Assembly: GCA_016744435.1 (NCBI GenBank)
Contig: JADGEJ010000012.1
Location: 1-64,000 of the forward strand
Length of the DNA: 64,000 nt
From: Lentibacter sp.
GTDB lineage: Bacteria; Pseudomonadota; Alphaproteobacteria; Rhodobacterales; Rhodobacteraceae
Direction of reading: 5' to 3'
Each line of letters starts with the position of its first letter. Position 1 is the first letter of the stretch. A program made the position numbers and the translations under genes. The notes below the pieces were generated by a model. It saw only the letters and a program-made list of their open reading frames with translations, was not told the DNA's origin and searched no databases. This document shows positions 1-6,952 of the stretch, one piece after another.

Positions 1-69
1 GTGCAGGTTCGCGGGTGATGCAGCAGAGCAACGCTACTTTGTGTCTTAGGCCGTCAGTTTGCATCCTGA

Positions 70-225
70 AACACTGATTGGCCTTCTTATTGCTACTGCC
101 TGCACTTGGAGAAGGAACGGCCCTTTGCGGACATCTACCTCGCCGCGAGTTGCTGCGACGTAGCACTACAAAATATGGACATCGACAAGGCAAGCCAGTT
201 GGGCGAAAAAAAATGGTGTCGTTAG
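70..225 (+). pseudogene. short open frame, possible 3' end of a lost gene
   Basis: After a stop at 67-69 this frame stays open and ends in TAG. Its translation looks protein-like in the second half (LEKERPFADIYLAASCCDVA, then a charged end), but there is no plausible start codon with a ribosome site and I do not recognise the family. It sits beside two other gene fragments, so it is more likely debris than a working gene. Confidence 0.2.
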
Positions 226-458
226 TCAACACCCAGTTTTTCATCTACCGCTAGTGCTAGTTCATACATCACACTTTTTGCCGCTTCTTCGAATTTCAAA
301 TAATAATCGAATTCAGGAATGATGTCTCTTTCGCCGTGCGCAATCTTATTCCGACGGCTCACAAGAGTGGCAATCGCTCTTCCGCCGGAAGTTAGAGATG
401 GCAATGCCATACCCTGCTTGAAAGAGCCGCTCGGTTCCAGCTTGAACGCAGGTATCAA
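222..458 (-). pseudogene. HEPN-domain nuclease fragment (C-terminal part)
   Basis: The fragment reads into RRNKIAHGERD, which fits the R-x4-6-H catalytic motif of HEPN ribonucleases, followed by a helical tail as in MAE_28990/MAE_18760-type HEPN proteins. Only about 60 residues look genuine. An in-frame TGA lies immediately upstream (459-461) and the only available start is a TTG, so the N-terminal part of the domain is missing. HEPN proteins of this kind are toxins or defence effectors in bacteria. The next remnant, on the other strand, is a SIR2 defence-type fragment, which supports reading this end of the window as decayed accessory DNA. The family assignment rests on one motif and is moderate. 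Confidence 0.45.
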
Positions 459-552
459 TCAGTGCTGTCGCAGCAAGACATACCGACAACACAACAACCA
501 AGGATAATAAAGCTCCATGGTTCGTTCCCTGAAAGCAAACAACCATTCATAA

Positions 553-1211
553 TTACCGAGGAAGATTTTCGCACATAACGAGAGTAGCTTTCCTGCAATG
601 GTAAATTTGGCGCAGCAATGCCTTGCAGAAAAGACTTGCTGTCTGATTGGTTTCTCTGGAGAAAATCCAAATTTTCTTCGCTGGAGTGGATGGGTCCGAG
701 ATGTTTTAGGGCAAAGCCACATGCAGCCAGTTTATTTAGTTGGTCTTCATGATCACTCTCCTTCACAGAAATCGGTGTTGGGCAGGAGAAATGTGCACAC
801 CATCGACCTATCTCCACTCTTTCCCTCAAAAGAATGGGCCGATCAGGGGCAACGACATAAGGTTGCTACAGCTTGGTTTATCGAGGCACTCAACCCGATC
901 TGGGCTGGGCTTTAGATATTGCTCACATTCTTCTTAAACGTTGCCCAGAGCTCATTGAACCAGCCTTTTGTGAGGATGTGCTGCTTGGGCTGTCTTACTT
1001 GGCAGAAGAGACCAATCCTTTAGCGCCAGCACCATCTGCGTTAAGTCAGAAGGCGACCTTGACTGACCTCAGGGTTTCTTCTTTGAAGCTTTTGAAGGAG
1101 TTGCCGCAGAGCGATCTTCGAAGTGAGGTTCTCGAAAAGTGGACGGCACAGTTGAAAGATGAAGTGGATTGGGAAGTCGCACGCGTGCACGAAGAGCTTT
1201 CTGAAAGTTAA
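553..1211 (+). pseudogene. SIR2-like defence protein remnant, frameshifted
   Basis: The first frame (553-915) encodes the second half of a SIR2-like NAD-binding domain, with CLIGFSGENPNFLRWSGW and then a YLVG strand and an IDLSPLFP segment. These are characteristic of the large SIR2 proteins found in anti-phage loci. The frame has no start: it opens right after a stop at 550-552 and lacks the N-terminal Rossmann half. Reading jumps to another frame near 890-910, where about 105 residues of a helical C-terminal region follow and end at 1211. The simplest reading is a large SIR2 protein that lost its 5' end and probably an internal section, leaving two pieces joined out of frame. It is not expected to be functional. 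Confidence 0.6.
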
Positions 1212-1323
1212 AACGTATGGCTGAGATTTTGAGGGCAAGTTGAGTGGTACACAGTGTGATCAAAGGGTACAGTTGATATGACGCTAAGTGTCTGATATTA
1301 TGAGATATGATGGTTCATCTCCA

Positions 1324-1344
1324 CAAATCCTACTCCCGCAATCA
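1324..1344 (+). other. tRNA 3'-end-like sequence, possible attachment-site remnant
   Basis: The stretch can be read as the end of a tRNA: a T-stem strand CCTAC, an acceptor strand TCCCGCA, a discriminator A, and TCA in place of CCA. No tRNA body precedes it. Islands that integrate into tRNA genes leave exactly this kind of orphan 3' end, and here it separates defence-gene debris from the nitrate operon. The matching tRNA would have to lie left of the window, so this is inference. Confidence 0.3.
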
Positions 1345-1356
1345 AAATCTAAATGA

Positions 1357-1392
1357 AAACAGGCGGTTAAGCGTAAGCTTGACCGCCTGTTT
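1357..1392. terminator. long perfect hairpin, probable terminator
   Basis: The arms AAACAGGCGGT and ACCGCCTGTTT, continued after a T-G pair by AAGC/GCTT, make a 16-bp stem closed by a GTAA tetraloop on the plus strand. Read on the minus strand the stem is followed by TTTTCATTT, which suits termination of the leftward nitrate operon. Read on the plus strand it lies 12 bases after the tRNA-end-like sequence, where a tRNA terminator would be. Confidence 0.6.
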
Positions 1393-1690
1393 CGTTGAAG
1401 CTAGCCTTACACATACGTTGCACACTTTCACACATGTGGAAACGGAGGCGCAGTTTATAGCAAAACACACAATTTTGGGCGGTAAAGTTCACGTCTATCG
1501 ACGTGAAAATAGAAAATTTTGGCAGTGTTCTAGGGGGCCAGATGCAACGCTTACTGTGGAGCACTGTGGAAGCGGCGGGGGGTAACACAGCAACGCCGTT
1601 TTTGGCGTGGGACAACAAATAGGTAAGCGAAATTTTTCTTGCATGCTTAGACACCAGAATTTGCAACGAAAGTCTGCCTTCAACGTTCCG

Positions 1691-3094
1691 CTAGGCAAGA
1701 ATCTTGAAAGGCAGATCACCACGTTCCGCTTCCGTTTTGGTCGCAAAATGCGGCCAAGTCAGAAACACAATCGCAGGGTTCAATATTCCGTCAGTTTGGA
1801 TAGTTTCAATCAACGTTGACGCCCTGCAGCGAGAGATCACTTGGTCTTTCTGCTGAGCACGAGAGACGATGTCTATCGAGACACAGTCTTCCAACCCTGC
1901 CGTTTTCAACGCCTTCGCGATTTGGGGAGCAGACCCGACACCCATATAAACTGCGACGCGGGTGCCCGGGTGCAAAGCCTTGATCCAATCAGGGTTTGTG
2001 CCTGCCACTTCCGAATGCCCTGTTGCCAGAACGAGCGTATCACAGGTTCCGCGTTCCGTGAGAAAACCGCCAAGAGCTGCTGAGGCCGCGCTTGCTGCCG
2101 TAACACCAGGAACGATCTCGTAGTCGATACCAGCTGTCGTGAGTGCATCGGCCTCTTCAGAGCCACGTGCAAAAACGCCCGGATCACCGCATTTAAGCCT
2201 GACAACCCGCTTGCCCTGACGCGCAGCAGCTACAAGAACACTCGAGATCTTGTCTTGCGGCCAATGATGGCAACCAGGGGCTTTGCCAACGTAAACGCGC
2301 TCGGCATCACGGCGGGCAAGGTCAAGGACTTCTGGGTCGATCAGGCGGTCATAATAGATGATGTCAGCCTCTTGCAGGCGTTGAACACCCCGCAGAGTGA
2401 TCAGGTCTTTTGAGCCCGGGCCTGCGCCCACCAGAGCAACAGAACCCGCACTGTCTTGACCGAAGGTTGCAGTATCAATCGCCTGTTTGATCATCTCTGC
2501 GGCCTTGCGCTCACCGCCGCGCGCGTGCGCGTCGCGGGCAGGCCCTGCAAACACCCAACGCCAAAGATCGCGGCGCACACGAGGGCCAAGGCGGGCAGCT
2601 GCACGATCACGCAATCGCCCGGCAAGCGCGGCAAGGTCTCCCAAGCGTGGCTCAAGCGTTTCCTCAAGACGTGTCTTGATCTGGCGCGCAAGAACGGGGG
2701 CTGTGCCTTCTGTTCCGATGGCTACGACGACTGGTGAGCGGTCAACAATAGACGGCGTTATCGCATCGCAAAGATCGGGTTGGTCTACGACATTCACAGT
2801 CGCCCCCGCGTCTTTGGCGAGAGCGTGTAGGCTTGCATCTGCGGCGGGGCAACCCGTGGCGATGAACACAAGTGCGGCTTCTGAGAAGTCTGAAGCGCTG
2901 ATCGAAGACGCCTGCCAGTCGATCCGCCCTTGAGCGTGAAGATCGGCCAGTTCCGGCTCAAGCGACAGGGCGAGGACCGTGATGGAGGCGTCGGTTTTCA
3001 GGATCAAACGACACTTCTGGGCTGCCTGCTCGCCACCACCTGCAATTACGACGCGACGACCCTGCATTTGCAGAAACATTGGGAAGGTTTTCAT
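1691..3094 (-). CDS. cysG: siroheme synthase CysG (trifunctional)
   Basis: It makes siroheme, the cofactor of the nitrite reductase NirB encoded upstream in the same operon, from uroporphyrinogen III. Residues 1 to about 110 form the NAD-dependent precorrin-2 dehydrogenase fold (VVIAGGGEQAAQK nucleotide loop), then the dimerisation/ferrochelatase region, and from about residue 218 the SUMT methyltransferase (VGAGPGSKDLITLRG, later GDPGVFARGSEE and VPGVTAASAA). At 467 aa it has the usual full length. The start was taken at MKTFPMF because AAGGAG lies just before it and its ATG overlaps the TGA of the preceding gene by 4 bases. It is the last gene of the nitrate operon. A frame extending further upstream only overlaps that gene. 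Confidence 0.95.
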   Translation of the reverse strand: MKTFPMFLQMQGRRVVIAGGGEQAAQKCRLILKTDASITVLALSLEPELADLHAQGRIDWQASSISASDFSEAALVFIATGCPAADASLHALAKDAGATVNVVDQPDLCDAITPSIVDRSPVVVAIGTEGTAPVLARQIKTRLEETLEPRLGDLAALAGRLRDRAAARLGPRVRRDLWRWVFAGPARDAHARGGERKAAEMIKQAIDTATFGQDSAGSVALVGAGPGSKDLITLRGVQRLQEADIIYYDRLIDPEVLDLARRDAERVYVGKAPGCHHWPQDKISSVLVAAARQGKRVVRLKCGDPGVFARGSEEADALTTAGIDYEIVPGVTAASAASAALGGFLTERGTCDTLVLATGHSEVAGTNPDWIKALHPGTRVAVYMGVGSAPQIAKALKTAGLEDCVSIDIVSRAQQKDQVISRCRASTLIETIQTDGILNPAIVFLTWPHFATKTEAERGDLPFKILA

Positions 3095-4032
3095 CCTGCT
3101 CTCCTTGAGTGTGGGTGACGTGATTGCCAAAGGGATTCTGCGATCGAGGATGCGCTTGCGAGCGTGTCTGCCGCGCCGACAGTCCAAAGCGCCAGGGCCG
3201 CAGTTCCGATGACCGTGGCCTCGGCGAACGCATCGTCTTGCGAACCAGTCCAAAGCGCGGCCAGATCAACGGGGCTCGACGGCTCGTGCAAGCGGCGGGC
3301 GTCTGTTAGCAACGCCGGCGCGGTTTGGTTAAGCTCGACCCCGTTGCGGACCCCGAACACGGCGGCTTCCTTCGCAGGGTTACGTTCAAACTCTCCGCCG
3401 CCACCTTTGATGACCGTCAAGTTTTGATCGCCGAGAAGTGCGGCAGCACGAGACTGCAACCCGCGATAAGACGGGTGAAATACGCCTTGCACCGAGGCAC
3501 GAGCGCGCGCAGGGTTCCACATCCGCAGCACAGTGTTGATGCAACTGCGAAGCCCGAATGTGTCGCGCAATTTAAGCAGATCAAAAGCGGCGGGGCTCAG
3601 GGCTTCAAGCGGTTGATAGGAAAGCCCCCCGCCGTCTAGCTGTAGCGCGCCAAGTGCTTCGCGCAGATCAGCGGCGGCGCTCTGGTGCGAGTTCCAGCCA
3701 TGCATGGTTACAGAGTAGCCTGCCTGTACCACGAGCTTCGCAGACAGCAAGAAAAGTGGTGCGCCACGGGTGCGGCCTGCGGCGTAGCTGGGCCAGTCAA
3801 GATCGGCAATTGGCAACGGCGTAGTGGATGCACGCAGAGCCGCAGTGAAGCCTGCGATTTCTGCATCCGTTTCGCCACGCAGGCGCAGCACCATGAGAAG
3901 CGCACCGACGGCTTCAGGCGCGGCTTTGCCCGACAAGATCAGGCTCATCGCTTCCGTCGCTTCGGACTGCGTCAACGAACGTGCGCGCCCTTTGCCTTGG
4001 GCCACAATGCGGACAAAGGGTGCGAGCGTCAT
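3091..4032 (-). CDS. TrpD2/YbiB-like anthranilate phosphoribosyltransferase-family protein
   Basis: The 313-aa protein has the TrpD fold: an N-terminal helical part (SLTQSEATEAMSLILSG, then PEAVGALLMVLRLRGET) and a glycine-rich GGGGEFERNP motif near residue 220. These are features of the TrpD2/YbiB branch, often annotated as 'glycosyl transferase family protein'. That branch is not a tryptophan enzyme, and E. coli YbiB binds nucleic acid. Its gene is translationally coupled on both sides by ATGA overlaps to nasA and cysG, so it is made in fixed proportion with the nitrate machinery. Its exact job there is unknown. The start is the ATG inside the nasA stop overlap, and a longer frame upstream is out of register with this coupling. 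Confidence 0.8.
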   Translation of the reverse strand: MTLAPFVRIVAQGKGRARSLTQSEATEAMSLILSGKAAPEAVGALLMVLRLRGETDAEIAGFTAALRASTTPLPIADLDWPSYAAGRTRGAPLFLLSAKLVVQAGYSVTMHGWNSHQSAAADLREALGALQLDGGGLSYQPLEALSPAAFDLLKLRDTFGLRSCINTVLRMWNPARARASVQGVFHPSYRGLQSRAAALLGDQNLTVIKGGGGEFERNPAKEAAVFGVRNGVELNQTAPALLTDARRLHEPSSPVDLAALWTGSQDDAFAEATVIGTAALALWTVGAADTLASASSIAESLWQSRHPHSRRAG

Positions 4033-6608
4033 TCTGCAGCAATCGCGATGCGTGCCTGTTCCAGCAAGCGGGCCAGTTCGGGCTTGCACGACCCGCAATT
4101 TGTGCCAGCACATGTGGCTTCGCCCAAAGCCTCAACACTGTCTGCGCCCGCGGCAATAGCGTCGCGAAGGGTGTTGATGCCAACGTTAAGGCAAGCACAA
4201 ACAGTCGCGCCCGGATCAACTTGGTCAGCGCCGCTGCGCCCCGCAAGTGCCTGAAGCGCAGGCGTTGATGTTCCGATGAGAGACACGGCGTGGGTGCGTG
4301 CCAAAGACACAGGCTCGGGGCCAGCAAAGAACAGCCCGACGAGCCTCTCGCCATCGTGCAACGCCACACGCGTTTGCTGGCGGTTCTCATCGTGCATCAA
4401 TGTTGCCGCGCCAGCCTCAAGGGCCAACAGGCGGCGCGCCAGATCTTCCCAGTCTGAGGGTGCAGTGAGGCCAGCAAACTCGCCCTGCCATCCGGTTAGC
4501 GTGCGGGCAACAGCTGCATAGTCGCCTTCTGCGCGCATCGGGTTGAGTGACGCTGCGAAGCCATACCAGCTGGCGGCGAACTTGCGCAGTGTGACTTGGC
4601 TCATCTTTGACGCGGGCTGGCCTGAGAACGGGTCAACGACAGGCGTGGCAAGGTTGTTGATCCAGCCTGCGCTGCTCTGTTGGCGCGTCCAGTGCATGGG
4701 GGCGAAAACCTGGCGTTTTGCTGTGCGGTCTGTGATCAGGGCGCGCACAACGGACGTGCCGTAGGGGCTGCTCAACTCAACAAGGTCACCCGCGGTGAGG
4801 GCATTGGCGGCCGCATCATCGGGGTGGATTTCGGCGTAAGGCTCGGCAAGGTGCGCGCCAAGACGAGGGGCCCTGCCACTGCGCGACATCGTGTGCCACT
4901 GGTCTCGGTTACGCCCTGTGTTGAGCGTGAAAGTGTCGCGCTGCATTGGCTCTGGCGCGCAGATAGGCAACATTTTCGCTTTGCCGTCCGCGTGGTAAAA
5001 CCGACCGTCCGCAAAAAAGCGCTTGCCGTTTTGAGGCCACTGGGTTGGGAGCAAATTGGCATAGTCTGTATCGGCGAAAATGCTGAGATCAAGGTCACGC
5101 CCGAAGTCGCGCGTGGCTGATGACAGCGCGACATATTCGGCGAACACTTCGGCGGGCGACGTGAAGTCAAAGGCGTCACCCCAGCCCATACGGCTCGCGA
5201 CTTGGCTGATGATCAGCCAGTCAGGCCGTGCTTCGCCGGGGGCGGGCAAAAAGGCGCGTTGCCGCGACACGCGGCGCTCCGAGTTTGTGACTGTGCCATC
5301 TTTCTCGCCCCAGCCCGTCGCGGGCAAAAGCACATCGGCAAGGTCGCCAGTATCAGTGCGCGCGTTTATGTCGGAAACGGCGACAAATGGCACATTCCGG
5401 ATCGCGGCTGCGACACCGTCCGCGTCAGGCATGCTCACGGCGGGGTTGGTCGAGATAACCCAGAGTACTTTGATTTTGCCGTCGGCACATGCCTGAAACA
5501 TGTCGACGGCCTTGAGGCCAGCTTGGGCCGCGATTGTCGGGCTTTGCCAGAAGTTCTGCACTCGCGTGCGGTGTTCGGGGTTTTCGATGTCGAGATGGTT
5601 GGCGAGCATATTGGCCATGCCGCCGACTTCGCGGCCGCCCATTGCGTTGGGCTGTCCGGTGACGGAAAATGGGCCGCAGCCGGGCTTGCCGATGCGGCCT
5701 GTTGCAAGGTGACAGTTGATGATCGCGTTCACCTTGTCGGTTCCGCAGCCAGACTGGTTTACGCCCTGCGAATAGACGGTGACAACTTTTTCAGTGCCTG
5801 CCCAAAGCTCGTAAAATTGCGCCAGCTCTTGTTGCGACAAGCCGCTTTCCAGAGGGTCACTAAGGCGCGCCTGTGTGACAGCGGCGGAGTGCCCCGTAAC
5901 GTTGCTGTTAAGGTAGTCATGGTCGAGTGTGTCGGTGTCAGCCAAATGCGCCAACAACCCGTTGAACAGCGCGATGTCGCCGTCGGGAACAACGCGCAGG
6001 TGATGGTCGGCCAAATCTGTGGTGGCGGTTTTGCGCGGATCAACGTTGACGACTTTCAAAGACGGGCGCGCTGCTTTGGCCGCAGCAATGCGTTGGTGCA
6101 GGACAGGGTGGCACCACGCGAGGTTTGATCCGACCAAAACGATTAGGTCAGCTTCTTCGAGGTCTTCGTAGGTTCCGGGCACTGTGTCTGTCCCGAAAGC
6201 GCGCCTGTGGCCTGCCACAGACGAAGCCATGCAGAGCCGCGAGTTGGTGTCGATGTTGGCTGAGCCGATGAAGCCTTTCATCAGCTTGTTGGCGACGTAA
6301 TAGTCTTCCGTGAGCATCTGCCCTGACGCATAAATCGCGACGCTATCGGGGCCGTGCTCGCGGATCGCGGCGCTGAATTTCTCAGCCATCAGGTCTAGCG
6401 TTTCGTCCCATCCGGCGTCGCGCCCTGCGACTTGGGGGTGTAGCAACCGCCCCTCAAGGCCAATCGTTTCGCCGAGCGCAGACCCTTTGGAACATAACCG
6501 CCCAAAGTTTGCCGGATGCTCAGGGTCACCCTTGATGGTGCCGTCAGCTCCGGCAAGAACGCCGCAACCAACGCCGCAGTAAGGGCAGACTGTTTTGGTA
6601 AGGCTCAT
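4029..6608 (-). CDS. nasA: assimilatory nitrate reductase catalytic subunit NasA
   Basis: It reduces nitrate to nitrite in the cytoplasm with a molybdenum bis-MGD centre. Cys8, Cys11, Cys15 and Cys39 bind the N-terminal [4Fe-4S] cluster, and the Mo ligand is probably the Cys in TNSRLCMASS near residue 126. The molybdopterin oxidoreductase core is followed by the MGD-binding domain (LNTGRNRDQWHTMSRSGR). The C-terminus carries a BFD-like [2Fe-2S] module with VCACLNVG and CAGTNCGSC, typical of assimilatory enzymes that take electrons from NAD(P)H or ferredoxin chains. At 859 aa it is full length, with no export signal. The start overlaps nirD by ATGA. I see no missing cofactor residue. Confidence 0.95.
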   Translation of the reverse strand: MSLTKTVCPYCGVGCGVLAGADGTIKGDPEHPANFGRLCSKGSALGETIGLEGRLLHPQVAGRDAGWDETLDLMAEKFSAAIREHGPDSVAIYASGQMLTEDYYVANKLMKGFIGSANIDTNSRLCMASSVAGHRRAFGTDTVPGTYEDLEEADLIVLVGSNLAWCHPVLHQRIAAAKAARPSLKVVNVDPRKTATTDLADHHLRVVPDGDIALFNGLLAHLADTDTLDHDYLNSNVTGHSAAVTQARLSDPLESGLSQQELAQFYELWAGTEKVVTVYSQGVNQSGCGTDKVNAIINCHLATGRIGKPGCGPFSVTGQPNAMGGREVGGMANMLANHLDIENPEHRTRVQNFWQSPTIAAQAGLKAVDMFQACADGKIKVLWVISTNPAVSMPDADGVAAAIRNVPFVAVSDINARTDTGDLADVLLPATGWGEKDGTVTNSERRVSRQRAFLPAPGEARPDWLIISQVASRMGWGDAFDFTSPAEVFAEYVALSSATRDFGRDLDLSIFADTDYANLLPTQWPQNGKRFFADGRFYHADGKAKMLPICAPEPMQRDTFTLNTGRNRDQWHTMSRSGRAPRLGAHLAEPYAEIHPDDAAANALTAGDLVELSSPYGTSVVRALITDRTAKRQVFAPMHWTRQQSSAGWINNLATPVVDPFSGQPASKMSQVTLRKFAASWYGFAASLNPMRAEGDYAAVARTLTGWQGEFAGLTAPSDWEDLARRLLALEAGAATLMHDENRQQTRVALHDGERLVGLFFAGPEPVSLARTHAVSLIGTSTPALQALAGRSGADQVDPGATVCACLNVGINTLRDAIAAGADSVEALGEATCAGTNCGSCKPELARLLEQARIAIAAE

Positions 6609-6952
6609 GCGGCATCCCGTCGCTTGAGGAACGCCACATCAAGCAAGATGCGCCCGTCTTCAACGCGTGCTGGGTAGGTCTCAACTTGGCCTTCATCCGC
6701 GCCTTGTACGGCGCCAGTCTCTAACGAGATTACCCAGTTGTGCAGCGGGCAAGTCACTTCTGAGCCGTGGACGATCCCGTCTGCGAGGGGGCCTTTCTTG
6801 TGCGGGCAGGCGTTGTCGAGCGCAAAGACTTTGTTGTCGCCTGTGCGGAACACTGCGACGCAGCCATGCGCGGTTTTGACCAGCCGCGCACCACGTTGTG
6901 GCACGGCGTCTAGCGAGGCAATATCGAGCCATTCGTCTGGTAGGGCGTTCAT
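6605..6952 (-). CDS. nirD: nitrite reductase small subunit NirD (Rieske type)
   Basis: This is the small subunit of the assimilatory NADH nitrite reductase, partner of NirB. At 115 aa it is a single Rieske-fold domain. Unlike the E. coli NirD, the four cluster ligands are all present: C-P-H in NACPHKKGPL and C-P-L-H in TCPLHNW, so it can be expected to hold a [2Fe-2S] centre. It sits between nirB and nasA with ATGA overlaps on both sides, so the three reductase polypeptides are translated in series. Confidence 0.93.
   Translation of the reverse strand: MNALPDEWLDIASLDAVPQRGARLVKTAHGCVAVFRTGDNKVFALDNACPHKKGPLADGIVHGSEVTCPLHNWVISLETGAVQGADEGQVETYPARVEDGRILLDVAFLKRRDAA

Larger units (their letters stand above)
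1212..1690. other. gene-free spacer between accessory debris and nitrate operon
   Basis: Besides the tRNA-end-like sequence and the 16-bp hairpin it holds a smaller hairpin (TTCACGTC, loop TATC, GACGTGAA at 1488-1507). An open frame at 1307-1585 has no ribosome site and no protein-like composition. I see no other gene. Confidence 0.6.

Noticed and set aside
1307-1585. Open frame on the plus strand in the spacer
   Set aside because: No ribosome site, spans the 16-bp hairpin and the composition is not protein-like.
5202-6128. A 308-codon open frame on the plus strand
   Set aside because: Antisense to nasA; no ribosome site or recognisable domain.
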